From: a virus
Strand: one strand, 5' to 3'
DNA length: 31,611 nucleotides
IMG/VR virus record: IMGVR_UViG_3300034283_002260
Location: 1 to 31,611 of that record
Positions 20,441 to 29,410 of this stretch are shown here, piece by piece. The translations under genes and the position numbers were made by a program. Under the pieces are notes generated by a model. The model saw only the letters and a list, made by a program, of their open reading frames with translations, did not search any database and had not been told where the DNA came from. Numbering within the stretch: the first letter of the stretch is position 1; every line of letters begins with the position of its first letter.

Positions 20441-20470
20441 ACACGCCTTAAACAAGCGTGTTTTTCTTTT
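20441..20470 (+). terminator. Rho-independent terminator
   Basis: ACACGC / GCGTGT stem (20441-20446 with 20456-20461), followed by a run of T with a single C. Ends the fibre operon and separates it from the ribonucleotide reductase. Confidence 0.85.
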
Positions 20471-20478
20471 TAAACTTA

Positions 20479-20504
20479 TGATATACTTAACACTACTTTA
20501 TAAT
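20479..20504 (+). promoter_or_regulatory. Promoter candidates for the B12 module
   Basis: TGATATACT (20479-20487) is an extended -10 and TATAAT (20499-20504) a second -10. Either gives a leader of about 40-55 nt before the ATG at 20549. The leader is too short for a cobalamin riboswitch, and no B12-box was seen. Confidence 0.5.
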
Positions 20505-20548
20505 TCTTAAAGTACTTATCATATTTTTATTAGAAAGTTGGAAAAATC

Positions 20549-22579
20549 ATGTCAGATACCTTTTCTTTTCGTTTACTAGAGGACTTTGTAGCAAAGTATA
20601 AAGATACTCCACCCCCATTTGGATTCTCAGATGCTGGCTCAAATTCTTTAGGTGAGATAACTTTTATAAGAACCTACTCACGTATGAAAGAAGACGGTAC
20701 AAAAGAAAGATGGTATGAAGTCTGTAAGCGTGTAATTGAAGGTATGTATTCAGTTCAAAAAAATCATGCTAAAGAAAATCGTCTACCATGGAATGACAAC
20801 AAGGCTCAAAAGTCTGCTCAGGAGGCATTCCAAAGAATGTTTGAATTAAAGTGGACACCACCAGGTCGTGGACTATGGGCATTTGGCACCCCTATGACTA
20901 TGGATAAACGCAACTCTGCTGCCTTGCAAAACTGTGCAATGGTATCTACTCGTGATATTGATCGCAATGATCCAGGAGCCTTATTTGCATGGGTTATGGA
21001 TGCATTAATGTTGGGTATAGGTGTAGGCTTTGATACTCTAGGACAAGAAAAAGAAATGTTAATTTATGCCCCAACAGAGCCACCCTCAATATATGAAATT
21101 CCTGATACTAGAGAAGGATGGGTTGAGTCTGTAAGATTATTAATAAATTCATATCTTCGTCCAAACCAGCCTATACAGCAGTTTGAATATAGCCTTATTA
21201 GACCTTTGGGGGCACCTATCAAGGGCTTTGGTGGGGTAGCCAGTGGTCCAGGACCATTGATGGATTTACATACCCGCATTACAAAGATTGTAGGATCTAG
21301 AGCAGGAGACAAGTTTGATTCTCGTGCAATTGTGGATATTATTAATCTTATTGGTACTTGCGTTGTTTCTGGTAATGTTCGTCGTTCCGCTACCCTCGCT
21401 TTAGGAAATGCAGAAGACAAAGACTTTAGTAATTTAAAAAATGCAGAAGTTTTTCCAGAGCGTAATTCTTATGATCCAAAAAATCCAGGGTGGGCTTGGA
21501 TGTCTAACAACTCTATTGCTGCAGAGGTTGGAACAAACTATGAAGATTATGTTGATTTAATTGCAGATAATGGAGAGCCAGGATTTATTTGGCTAGATGT
21601 TGCTCGCAATTACGGAAGACTAGCAGATGCACCAGATGGCAAAGATTATCGTGTAATGGGTTTTAATCCATGTGCAGAACAACCATTAGAATCATACGAA
21701 CTATGTACATTAGTAGAAGTTCACTTAAACCGTCACGAAGATAAAGAAGATTTTCTTCGTACACTAAAGTTTGCGTATCTATATGGAAAAACTGTAACCC
21801 TGATGCCAACACATTGGCAAACCACAAATGGCATTATGCAACGTAATCGTCGTATTGGGACATCTTTGACTGGTATTGCATCTTTTGCAGATACAAAGGG
21901 TATGCCAGCAGTTCGTGAATGGATGGACGAAGGGTATAAAAAAATTAAAGCATACGATCATTCATACTCAGAATGGTTGTGTGTACGTGAATCAATTCGT
22001 GTAACTACCGTCAAACCTTCAGGATCTGTTTCACTACTTTCTGGTGCAACACCAGGAGTTCATTGGGGTCCAGGAGGAGCATTTTATCTACGTGCTATAA
22101 GGTTTGGAAATACAGACCCAATGCTTCATTTATTTAAAGCAGCAGGGTATAAAGTTGAAGCAGACTTAGTTTCTGCCAACACTTCAGTAGTATATTTCCC
22201 AGTAGCATCTGGACATCCACGTTCTGAAAAAGATGTAAGTCTTTTTGAAAAGATTGGTTTGGCTGCTACCGCTCAAAAATACTGGTCTGATAATGGGGTA
22301 TCTGTAACTCTATCATTTGATAAAGAAACAGAAAAGAAACATGTTGCTCCAGCACTTCATCTTTATGAGGGTGAATTAAAGGCTGTTTCATTCTTACCAA
22401 TGGGTAATGAAACATTTCCACAACAGCCATATAACAATATTACAAGAGAAGAATACAATTCTTACGTAGGCAAAATTGCAAAGATTGACTGGTCTGCCAT
22501 CTATGATGGAGTAGAAAATCTAGAAGCACAAGGTGAAGCCTATTGCAGTACAGACGCTTGTGAGATAAAATTATACTAA
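20549..22579 (+). CDS. nrdJ: Adenosylcobalamin-dependent ribonucleoside-triphosphate reductase (class II), 676 aa
   Basis: Reduces ribonucleotides to deoxyribonucleotides using adenosylcobalamin to make a thiyl radical; supplies dNTPs for phage DNA. The monomeric RTPR type is indicated by 'GRGLWAFGTPM' and redox Cys129 in 'ALQNCAMVST', plus 'GNVRRSATLALG' (276-287). The active-site 'NPCAEQPLES' has thiyl Cys375 and Glu377, with Cys386 close by (YELCTLVE). 'VKPSGSVSLLSGATPGVHWG' follows, then a C-terminal CxxxxC reducing pair (C666, C671) in 'YCSTDACEIKLY'. Length is near the family's 700 or so. All essential residues are present. First gene of a run with a B12-binding-like protein and an adenosyltransferase. 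Confidence 0.95.
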   Translation: MSDTFSFRLLEDFVAKYKDTPPPFGFSDAGSNSLGEITFIRTYSRMKEDGTKERWYEVCKRVIEGMYSVQKNHAKENRLPWNDNKAQKSAQEAFQRMFELKWTPPGRGLWAFGTPMTMDKRNSAALQNCAMVSTRDIDRNDPGALFAWVMDALMLGIGVGFDTLGQEKEMLIYAPTEPPSIYEIPDTREGWVESVRLLINSYLRPNQPIQQFEYSLIRPLGAPIKGFGGVASGPGPLMDLHTRITKIVGSRAGDKFDSRAIVDIINLIGTCVVSGNVRRSATLALGNAEDKDFSNLKNAEVFPERNSYDPKNPGWAWMSNNSIAAEVGTNYEDYVDLIADNGEPGFIWLDVARNYGRLADAPDGKDYRVMGFNPCAEQPLESYELCTLVEVHLNRHEDKEDFLRTLKFAYLYGKTVTLMPTHWQTTNGIMQRNRRIGTSLTGIASFADTKGMPAVREWMDEGYKKIKAYDHSYSEWLCVRESIRVTTVKPSGSVSLLSGATPGVHWGPGGAFYLRAIRFGNTDPMLHLFKAAGYKVEADLVSANTSVVYFPVASGHPRSEKDVSLFEKIGLAATAQKYWSDNGVSVTLSFDKETEKKHVAPALHLYEGELKAVSFLPMGNETFPQQPYNNITREEYNSYVGKIAKIDWSAIYDGVENLEAQGEAYCSTDACEIKLY

Positions 22580-22589
22580 GGGAGATAAA

Positions 22590-23045
22590 ATGAAAAAAAT
22601 ACTAGCATCATTAGCAATTTTTATAGCAGTTGGAGCAACACTGTTTGTTATAGACAAACCAGATGACAACTGTATAAATCTTTATGTTGATTATGGAGTT
22701 TTAGATAATCAAACAAAGTTAGAAAAATGTGTAGAATCATTTAGCAGCATTCTTGCTTTAGATGTTTTAAAACAAGCCAACCTTAAAATAGAAGGTACTA
22801 AAAAGTATGGACTTGGCGTGGTTTGTAGAGTTAATGGTTTGCCAGATGAAAAGGCAGAGTCTTGTGAAGTTATGCCACCCGCAGAAGCGTATTGGGCAAT
22901 TATTATTAAAGAAAAACAAGTTATTCCATTTCCACGTAATGAGTGGGGTTGGGGACAACTTGCCATAGATCAACAATATTTAAATCTAGGAGACTCAGTT
23001 GGATTGGTTTGGACTGGTCCTAAAGGAGAGTTAATATTTCCATGA
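22590..23045 (+). CDS. Secreted transcobalamin/DUF4430-like protein, 151 aa
   Basis: Hydrophobic signal or anchor at residues 4-20. The body reads 'NLYVDYGVLDNQTKLEKCVE', 'ALDVLKQANLKIEGTKKYGL', 'GVVCRVNGLPDE', 'CEVMPPAEAYWAIII' and 'EWGWGQ'. This is the pattern of DUF4430/transcobalamin C-terminal-like domains in secreted actinobacterial proteins (V-D-F/Y-G, paired Cys, PPA-x-AYW). Cys79 and Cys92 may form the conserved disulphide. In transcobalamin that domain helps hold cobalamin. Between nrdJ and the adenosyltransferase this suggests corrinoid binding at the cell surface, but the family function is inferred and not proven. GGGAGA ribosome binding site. Confidence 0.7.
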   Translation: MKKILASLAIFIAVGATLFVIDKPDDNCINLYVDYGVLDNQTKLEKCVESFSSILALDVLKQANLKIEGTKKYGLGVVCRVNGLPDEKAESCEVMPPAEAYWAIIIKEKQVIPFPRNEWGWGQLAIDQQYLNLGDSVGLVWTGPKGELIFP

Positions 23046-23206
23046 GATTAGCCTATAAAGAATTAGATAATGTTATAGAGTTTCCGTTACAAAAAAAGAA
23101 ACCTACTAAAATTGAGTACGCATTTCAATTGGTTATAAATTTGGTTGGACTTTATATAGCCAACAATATTACAGTTGATATCTGGCGTTCTTTGACAGGA
23201 CACTAA
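23042..23206 (+). CDS. Small protein with possible membrane helix, 54 aa
   Basis: ATGA overlap with the upstream gene and TAATG overlap with the adenosyltransferase gene, so it is a real member of the run. A basic middle segment (QKKKPTKIEYAF) is followed by a moderately hydrophobic stretch (about 28-40, FQLVINLVGLYIA) and an aromatic end (ITVDIWRSLTGH). It may associate with the membrane. Not recognised. Confidence 0.65.
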   Translation: MRLAYKELDNVIEFPLQKKKPTKIEYAFQLVINLVGLYIANNITVDIWRSLTGH

Positions 23207-23700
23207 TGGTTCACTTAACTCGTATTTATACAAAGACTGGCGATGATGGAAAAACCTCTACCGCTACAAATGAAAGAATAGACAAAAGCAGTTCTTTAAT
23301 TGAAGCAATAGGTGCAGTAGATGAAGCCAACTCCGCTATTGGAATGGCGACAGAATATCATAATGACATCATAGACAGAATCCAAAGTGATTTATTTGAT
23401 CTTGGTGCAGAGTTATCTGGTGCCCCAACAATAACAATATCAGAGGATAGAATTACTTACTTAGAAAATATAATTGATGATTACAACGAATACTTAGAGC
23501 CACTTCACTCTTTTGTTTTGCCCACAGGCCCTCTCCACAATGCAAGAACTATTGTAAGAAGGGCAGAGCGTGAGGTTTGGAAGGTAGAAGGACTAAATGT
23601 AAATATTCCAAAGTATCTAAATAGACTTTCGGACCTACTATTTGTTATGGCAAGATATCACAATAAAGGCAACGAAAAGTTGTGGATTCCTAGAAATTAA
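23206..23700 (+). CDS. pduO: Cob(I)alamin adenosyltransferase, PduO type, 164 aa
   Basis: Transfers adenosyl from ATP to cob(I)alamin to make adenosylcobalamin, the cofactor of the class II reductase encoded upstream. Diagnostic segments: 'TRIYTKTGDDGKTSTATNER' at the N-terminus (ATP-binding), 'EAIGAVDEANSAIGMA' and 'IQSDLFDLGAELSG'. 'FVLPTGPLHNARTIVRRAER' (about 105-124) contains the conserved RRAER, followed by 'YLNRLSDLLFVMAR'. A little shorter than the 180-195 residues of bacterial homologues. Coupled to the gene before it. Confidence 0.93.
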   Translation: MVHLTRIYTKTGDDGKTSTATNERIDKSSSLIEAIGAVDEANSAIGMATEYHNDIIDRIQSDLFDLGAELSGAPTITISEDRITYLENIIDDYNEYLEPLHSFVLPTGPLHNARTIVRRAEREVWKVEGLNVNIPKYLNRLSDLLFVMARYHNKGNEKLWIPRN

Positions 23701-23709
23701 CGCTTCCCC

Positions 23710-23718
23710 TGCTATAAT
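23710..23718 (+). promoter_or_regulatory. Extended -10 promoter TGCTATAAT
   Basis: Ends 17 nt before the ATG at 23736; short leader with an AGGAG site. Confidence 0.65.
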
Positions 23719-23735
23719 AAGGGTATAGGAGAACA

Positions 23736-26700
23736 ATGGCTAACCCATCAAATTTATATGCAGAAAAGATTTATTCTGAACACCCTTTATTTTTATGGGC
23801 ATTAGACGACAACGCCGATTATATATCTTTAATTTCTGAACAAGAAAGAGATATTTCTACAGAATGGTCTATTTCTGAAGGAACGGCATCTGAAGAAACT
23901 GTTGGAAACGAACCATTTAAACAAAGCATAACTACAAAAATAACTGCAAACCCTCCTGTTGGTGTTACAAATGAAACTATATTAATTAGTCCAGATCTTG
24001 TTAATTTTGATATGCTAAACTCTAATTTTGGCACATTTTGTATAGGTACTTATTTTTACTCTAATAGTGCATACTTAGAATCAATATCTATTGGCTTTGA
24101 GTATACAGATACAACAACATCTTTAATTGTTGACGAATTTAAAACTTTTGATACTAATATATTTCAAAAGTGGAGTTTTATATCTGAGACATTTGATATA
24201 CCTAACGAATCTGCAGATTTTCGCATAGTTATTAAAATTAAAACAACAAGTGGTAGCATAAATTCAGGAGACTATGAATTTTATTTTAATGGCATTACGG
24301 CTGGTCAATGGTCTGAAGAATTTAACACCCAATCTCTGGGTATTGAAACACAAGCGTTTCCATCTGATATTGCTTTAGATATAACGGATAGGGTTGTCAC
24401 TGCAGCAGCCTATGGAGTATCAACAGATAATGGTTATTACATTGTTAATAAAAATTCACTAACTGCAAAAAATTGTGGCGTTCCAATAGTATTTGGATCA
24501 TCAAATATTACAAAAATAACACCAAATAACATTGGAGATCCATCTTTAATTATACCTGGAAAAGGATTTTTAAACGAGGTAGGAAGATATAAAAATTATA
24601 CATTAGAGTTTTGGGCAAAAATTAATTCAAATACAACTATACCTAAAAAAATCTTTGGTCCAATAACTGGGCCAAGTGGACTTTATGTTGAAGGTGGATT
24701 TTTAACCTTAGTTATAGATAATTTATCATCTTCACATTTTGTTGGTTATTGGAATAGACCAATGCTTATACATATTCGATTGGTCGAAAATTCGGCAACT
24801 GTTTTACTTAACGGAGAGCAAGTAATTTCTATAAATTTAAATAGAGAAAGCATAAACCTTCCATCAGAAAAAGATGGGCTACAGTCACAGGATTGGCTAG
24901 GATTTTATGCTTATGAAGATGTAACTCCAATTGAAATTGACTGTGTAGCAATTTATTCTTATCAGGTACCCACCATTATTGCTAAAAGAAGATGGGTTTA
25001 TGGTCAAGGTGTTGGATCTTCAGAAATTATAAATTCTGTATCTAATGGAGAATCGGCATTTATAGATTATGCTTTTGCTGATTATACTGCTAACTATAAA
25101 TATCCAAGTTTTGCAAAATGGGAGCAAGGATCTTTTGATAACTTACAAACAAGTGAAAAGTTTTTAACAGTTCCAACTTATAGCCTTCCTGAAATATTTT
25201 TAAGCAATAAGACATTGCAAGATTTATATGATGATTGCAAAATAATTCAAACTGGATATAATGAATCACAACCAGAATCTTATAAGTTTATAACATTTAG
25301 ACCAAACAACGAATGGATAACAGATCAATGTTATTTTAATTTTTCTAAATTTAATGTTTTAAATGATGAAGTAAATTCTGTTTATGCTATTTTTAGCACG
25401 GAAGACATCGAGTCGCAGTCTGGACCAGTTCAGCCACAATCATTATTAAAGGTATATAATTCTTTAACTGGAGATTATTTTTTAATAAAACAAGAAGAAG
25501 ATGTCATAAAATATATTTTAAATTATAATGGCATAAATGAAGAAATTTACACTACTCCATTAATTGAATTTGGGCAGTTGTTTGCAGTTGGATTTAATAT
25601 TAAAACACTATCAAATGTTTTTGGTCAAAATGTTTCATCATTCTTTAACAACAAAAATTCTCTAAGTCTGTACATTGGTGGCAGCGAGCAGTCAGAAGAA
25701 ACTTTTACTGGTAAGATATATTCTGTTGGATTTTCTACAGATTTAAATGCAAATGAAATAAAAGATTATTTTGATAATAACGGAATTGTTATTTTTGATG
25801 ATTTATCAGAAAGCGGAGTTTTAGAAGAAGAAAATGCAATAGCATTAATTAATCATATAGCAAGTTATACCTTAGTTCCTTCAGAGTTATATGAAAAATT
25901 CTTTTTAGACATCAATGTTTCTGGATATTGGGAAGACTATGTTCCTCTTTCATATTTTGGACAATATGTAAAAAATAGTTCTGGAAATGAATTTTATGAC
26001 TTAGACTTTTTACAATTTAATATTGATTATCCAGAGCCACAAGATTTAGTAGAAAATGAAGTAGCAGTAGAATCTTGGACTTACGAAGATTTAAAAAATA
26101 ACTATGGATTTCCTATACAGCAAACCTATGAGCAGTTAGACAATGTTTTTTATAGTGGATGGTCAAATTATGAAGACATGTCTCAAAGATCTGAAAAGTT
26201 TTATGAATATGATACCTCTAATTCTTCTGTTAGAAGTTATTTAACTTTTCAATATATATCTGCAGGCGCCAATGCCTCAAAAGACTATTTTATAAATACA
26301 GCAAATGCTAGAAATAATGGAATAATTGATATAGATGAGCATCCTCAATGGAGTATAACAAAATTTGAAGTTCTTAACGATACCATTATATATCCAACAA
26401 AAACTATTGATTTTAATCAACTTGCAATTGTTATTCATTTAGAGTTTAAAGTTAAAAACTCATTAACTAAGCCAGTTAAAATAAAAAATCTAGAACTTAC
26501 ATCTCAGGCATTTAATGATAATTCTTTTAATCCAATTGGGACTAGTTCAGGACTTAATCTTTTCCCATATAAACGATCTGGATTGTATTATGATTATAAA
26601 TTTAAAAATCCGTTTAGCATTTATAAAGAAAGTACCCCATATCTATACTTAACGCAAAAAAGTGGCATTAGGCTTAGAGGAGACTTTGAACAAAATATAG

Positions 26701-27392
26701 ATCGTGGACTTTCAATTCCAATTAATAAACAAAAATCTAGTGATTTTAAAATTAGTGCTTCTCAATTATGGATGCTGTATGAAAACGATCAGTTTTCAAT
26801 AATTCCAACAAAATTATTTGAAATAGAGTATAAAGATGATGTTATTCAATTTTATGTAGTTGCAAATGGAGACAATAGAACTAGAGGTAGGATATATGCA
26901 AAAAGCAAAGAAACTGGCTTAAACTTTAATGAAATATCTTATTTTTGGAATGGAGCGTTGGTTCGAGAGCCAATAATCACAGTTAAAGAATGGGGAGTGT
27001 TAGGGCTTGCATTTTTAAACGCATTAAACCTAAACTCTTATATTGGGAAAATAAATCTAAATGGTCCAGTTTTATTCAATAATGTTGCATATTATAAGGC
27101 TACAAATTTACAACAGGTTCAAAGTTCTATAACCAGGCCATGGCTAAACGTTAAGACAAACAACGGAATAGATTTTGAATGGATAGACTGGTTTAATAGT
27201 TATACCTGGGAAGGTGTTTTGGTTATTGCCACTTCCGAACTATACTCTACCGACCCATCAAGTATCTATAAATCTTATATTGGAACTAATAAGATTATCA
27301 TTGATGACGAAGAAGGATTGATTTTTGACGCAGAAAAGGTTAAAATTTACAATAATGTTATTTGGGAAGGCTCTGTTCAGATTCCAGTATAA
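23736..27392 (+). CDS. Large minor tail protein with LamG-like domains, 1218 aa
   Basis: Begins 'YSEHPLFLWALDDNADYISL', a start typical of large actinophage minor tail proteins. A concanavalin/LamG-like jelly-roll is clear at about 287-375 (YTLEFWAKI, then WNRPMLIHIRLVENSATVLL and NGEQVISI). A second jelly-roll-like region is near 570-690 (LFAVGFNIK, LSLYIGGSE, FTGKIYSVGFS). These domains usually bind carbohydrate, so host-surface recognition is likely. No enzymatic motif seen. AGGAG ribosome binding site. The -10 box of the next gene overlaps its end. Confidence 0.75.
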   Translation: MANPSNLYAEKIYSEHPLFLWALDDNADYISLISEQERDISTEWSISEGTASEETVGNEPFKQSITTKITANPPVGVTNETILISPDLVNFDMLNSNFGTFCIGTYFYSNSAYLESISIGFEYTDTTTSLIVDEFKTFDTNIFQKWSFISETFDIPNESADFRIVIKIKTTSGSINSGDYEFYFNGITAGQWSEEFNTQSLGIETQAFPSDIALDITDRVVTAAAYGVSTDNGYYIVNKNSLTAKNCGVPIVFGSSNITKITPNNIGDPSLIIPGKGFLNEVGRYKNYTLEFWAKINSNTTIPKKIFGPITGPSGLYVEGGFLTLVIDNLSSSHFVGYWNRPMLIHIRLVENSATVLLNGEQVISINLNRESINLPSEKDGLQSQDWLGFYAYEDVTPIEIDCVAIYSYQVPTIIAKRRWVYGQGVGSSEIINSVSNGESAFIDYAFADYTANYKYPSFAKWEQGSFDNLQTSEKFLTVPTYSLPEIFLSNKTLQDLYDDCKIIQTGYNESQPESYKFITFRPNNEWITDQCYFNFSKFNVLNDEVNSVYAIFSTEDIESQSGPVQPQSLLKVYNSLTGDYFLIKQEEDVIKYILNYNGINEEIYTTPLIEFGQLFAVGFNIKTLSNVFGQNVSSFFNNKNSLSLYIGGSEQSEETFTGKIYSVGFSTDLNANEIKDYFDNNGIVIFDDLSESGVLEEENAIALINHIASYTLVPSELYEKFFLDINVSGYWEDYVPLSYFGQYVKNSSGNEFYDLDFLQFNIDYPEPQDLVENEVAVESWTYEDLKNNYGFPIQQTYEQLDNVFYSGWSNYEDMSQRSEKFYEYDTSNSSVRSYLTFQYISAGANASKDYFINTANARNNGIIDIDEHPQWSITKFEVLNDTIIYPTKTIDFNQLAIVIHLEFKVKNSLTKPVKIKNLELTSQAFNDNSFNPIGTSSGLNLFPYKRSGLYYDYKFKNPFSIYKESTPYLYLTQKSGIRLRGDFEQNIDRGLSIPINKQKSSDFKISASQLWMLYENDQFSIIPTKLFEIEYKDDVIQFYVVANGDNRTRGRIYAKSKETGLNFNEISYFWNGALVREPIITVKEWGVLGLAFLNALNLNSYIGKINLNGPVLFNNVAYYKATNLQQVQSSITRPWLNVKTNNGIDFEWIDWFNSYTWEGVLVIATSELYSTDPSSIYKSYIGTNKIIIDDEEGLIFDAEKVKIYNNVIWEGSVQIPV

Positions 27393-27394
27393 TA

Positions 27395-27403
27395 TGCTAT
27401 ACT
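27395..27403 (+). promoter_or_regulatory. Extended -10 promoter TGCTATACT
   Basis: Ends 7 nt before the ATG at 27411; leaderless mRNA predicted. A perfect TATAAT also overlaps the upstream stop (27388-27393). Confidence 0.6.
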
Positions 27404-27410
27404 TGTGGCT

Positions 27411-27782
27411 ATGGATAATGAAATTCTTAAAAAAGTTGGTAACGTTCGTCGCAAAGTAATTGAAAAAGATTACAATTGGGGTCTTTACGTGTACAAAAAA
27501 TCAAGCGGAGCGTGGTTTACTGACGGAGATGGTAGTGTTTTAAATATACCGTCAGAGCGTGGAGACATTTCAAAGATTGCAGAACTAAGAAAGGTTGCTA
27601 TGCATTATGGCGATGATGGTGAAGGCAAGGCAGTATTTGTACCTGGATTAACTAGAATTAGCGAGGAAGAGCATTCAGAGCAGTTAGATAGAATGAAGAA
27701 TGGTTTAATTCCTTCCATGAATGATCATGGTGCTTGGGTAGCAGCACGACAAACCTATGATAAGTACGGTAGCAATGAATGA
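27411..27782 (+). CDS. Hypothetical protein before portal, 123 aa
   Basis: I use ATG 27411 rather than GTG 27405 because it lies at the predicted transcription start. Soluble and charged, starting MDNEILKKVGNVRRKVIEKD and with 'YNWGLYVYKKSSGAWFTDGD' in the middle. It ends 'GAWVAARQTYDKYGSNE'. No family recognised; its place immediately before the portal gene, with an overlap, suggests a head or packaging accessory role, though it bears no terminase motif. Confidence 0.7.
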   Translation: MDNEILKKVGNVRRKVIEKDYNWGLYVYKKSSGAWFTDGDGSVLNIPSERGDISKIAELRKVAMHYGDDGEGKAVFVPGLTRISEEEHSEQLDRMKNGLIPSMNDHGAWVAARQTYDKYGSNE

Positions 27783-29370
27783 TGATTATGTAAGAGTTGG
27801 GTTAAATACCCAAGAAAAAGATGACAACCCTTTTAGTTCACAAGATCCATTTAATAAATCTTGGGACCAACTTAAAGATTTTTCTGGATTAGAACAAAAC
27901 TTTCGTAGAAAAACTGCACGGAATGTAACAAAAGCAATGACTTTTGCAACAAATGAATATCTTGATTCTGCCAATGCAACTCCATCTGGTGTAGATGCTG
28001 GATCAAAAGCAATCAATCCTGGCACGGTATATAGAAATGGCTATGGACTATTTGACGTAATTACTCCACCATATAATATGTATGAGTTGGCAAACTTCTA
28101 TGATACATCATTTGCTAATCATGCTGCTATTGATGCTAAAGTAGAAAATGTAGTTGGTTTAGGATACCGCTTTGATATTGCAGATAGAACAATGTTAAGG
28201 TTTGAAATGAACGAGGATCAAGCAGCGGTAGATCGTGCTCGTAATCGTATTGAAAGAATGAAACTAGAACTTAAAGATTGGTTAGAAAACCTTAACGATG
28301 ATGATTCATTTACTAAAACAATGGAAAAGTTTTACACAGATGTGCAGGCGACAGGTAATGGATTTCTTGAAGTAGGTAGAACAGTTACTGGTGAGATTGG
28401 CTATCTTGGTCATATCCCAGCAACAACAGTACGTGTACGTCGCTTGCATGATGGATTTGTCCAGATTATTGGAAATTCAGTTGTTTACTTTAGAAACTTT
28501 GGGGCAAAGAATAAAAACCCAATGACTACTGATCCACGTCCAAATGAAATCATTCACTACAAAGAATATTCTCCCTTAAACACATTTTATGGTATTCCAG
28601 ATATCGTAGCAGCAATGCCTTCGCTAATTGGAGATCAACTTGCTTCACAATACAATATTGATTACTTTGAAAACAAGGCTGTTCCAAGGTATATCGTAAC
28701 GCTCAAAGGTGCAAAGTTATCTTCTGACGGAGAAGACAAGATGTTTAGATTTTTGCAAACTGGACTTAAATCTCAGTCTCATAGAACCCTTTATATCCCA
28801 CTTCCTGGCGATACAGAAAATAATAAGGTTGAGTTTAAAATGGAGCCAATTGAAAACGGTATCCAAGATGGCTCATTTAAAGAGTATCGTAAACAAAACA
28901 GAGACGATATTCTTATTGCTCATCAAGTGCCTATTTCTAAACTTGGTGGTGCTGATTCAGGTATTGCTGCTGCCCTTTCACAGGACCGAACCTTTAAAGA
29001 GCAGGTATCACGACCAGCACAAAAACATCTTGAGAAGGTTGTCAACAAGATTATTAGAGAAAAAACAGATATCCTTGAACTTAAGTTTAATGAGTTAACC
29101 TTGACCGATGAAATTGCTCAATCTCAGATTATTGAAAGATATGTAAAGACACAGGTTATGACTCCAAATGAGGCTCGTGAAAAGTTAGACTTGCCACAAA
29201 GACCAGATGGGGATGAACCATTCATGATGTCTCCAAGACAAGCAACTGATGCTAGAGCAAACTTGGCGGGAACTCGTCAAAGAGATGCAGAAAGAACAAA
29301 TAACAATTCTGACTCTCCAACAACCATATCTGGTCGTAATGCACAGGGTGAGGGCAGAGCGTCTCAATAG
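27775..29370 (+). CDS. Phage portal protein (PBSX/HK97-like family), 531 aa
   Basis: Forms the dodecameric ring through which DNA enters the head. Recognisable stretches: 'YGLFDVITPPYNMYELANFY', 'GNGFLEVGRTVTGEIGYLGH', 'YGIPDIVAAMPSLIGDQLAS', 'QYNIDYFENKAVPRYIV', 'DILIAHQVPISKLG' and 'RTFKEQVSRPAQKHLEKVVN'. All belong to PBSX-type portals. ATG 27775 follows the hypothetical gene by overlap; ATG 27757 is an alternative. The C-terminus is disordered and polar (NNNSDSPTTISG). Its stop codon TAG lies in the loop of a small hairpin. Confidence 0.9.
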   Translation: MNDDYVRVGLNTQEKDDNPFSSQDPFNKSWDQLKDFSGLEQNFRRKTARNVTKAMTFATNEYLDSANATPSGVDAGSKAINPGTVYRNGYGLFDVITPPYNMYELANFYDTSFANHAAIDAKVENVVGLGYRFDIADRTMLRFEMNEDQAAVDRARNRIERMKLELKDWLENLNDDDSFTKTMEKFYTDVQATGNGFLEVGRTVTGEIGYLGHIPATTVRVRRLHDGFVQIIGNSVVYFRNFGAKNKNPMTTDPRPNEIIHYKEYSPLNTFYGIPDIVAAMPSLIGDQLASQYNIDYFENKAVPRYIVTLKGAKLSSDGEDKMFRFLQTGLKSQSHRTLYIPLPGDTENNKVEFKMEPIENGIQDGSFKEYRKQNRDDILIAHQVPISKLGGADSGIAAALSQDRTFKEQVSRPAQKHLEKVVNKIIREKTDILELKFNELTLTDEIAQSQIIERYVKTQVMTPNEAREKLDLPQRPDGDEPFMMSPRQATDARANLAGTRQRDAERTNNNSDSPTTISGRNAQGEGRASQ

Positions 29371-29376
29371 TTGAGA
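29362..29376 (+). repeat. Hairpin around portal stop codon
   Basis: TCTCAA-TAG-TTGAGA: perfect 6-bp stem with the TAG stop codon as the loop. No T run, so not a terminator. It lies about 20 nt before the next -10 box. Confidence 0.45.
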
Positions 29377-29392
29377 TATGTGTAAAAATGTT

Positions 29393-29401
29393 TGGTATAA
29401 T
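29393..29401 (+). promoter_or_regulatory. Extended -10 promoter TGGTATAAT
   Basis: Ends 9 nt before the ATG at 29411. Its position inside an upstream extension of the ORF argues for start 29411 rather than 29378. Confidence 0.7.
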
Positions 29402-29410
29402 GGTAACGAT

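Larger units (their letters stand above)
20413..20518. repeat. Direct repeat AAAGTACTTA flanking terminator and promoter
   Basis: AAAGTACTTA occurs at 20413-20422 and 20509-20518, each containing the palindrome AAGTACTT. The pair frames the terminator (20441-20470) and the candidate promoters of the ribonucleotide reductase gene, so they may be operator sites. Confidence 0.4.

Noticed and set aside
20396-20548. Adenosylcobalamin riboswitch before nrdJ
   Set aside because: The leader after the predicted starts is only about 40-55 nt and contains no B12-box-like sequence.
21064-21420. 118-aa minus-strand ORF opposite nrdJ
   Set aside because: Lies wholly within a conserved enzyme gene and has no promoter or family similarity.
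28709-29098. 129-aa plus-strand ORF within the portal gene
   Set aside because: Out-of-frame shadow of a well-supported portal gene, without a ribosome site or recognisable domain.
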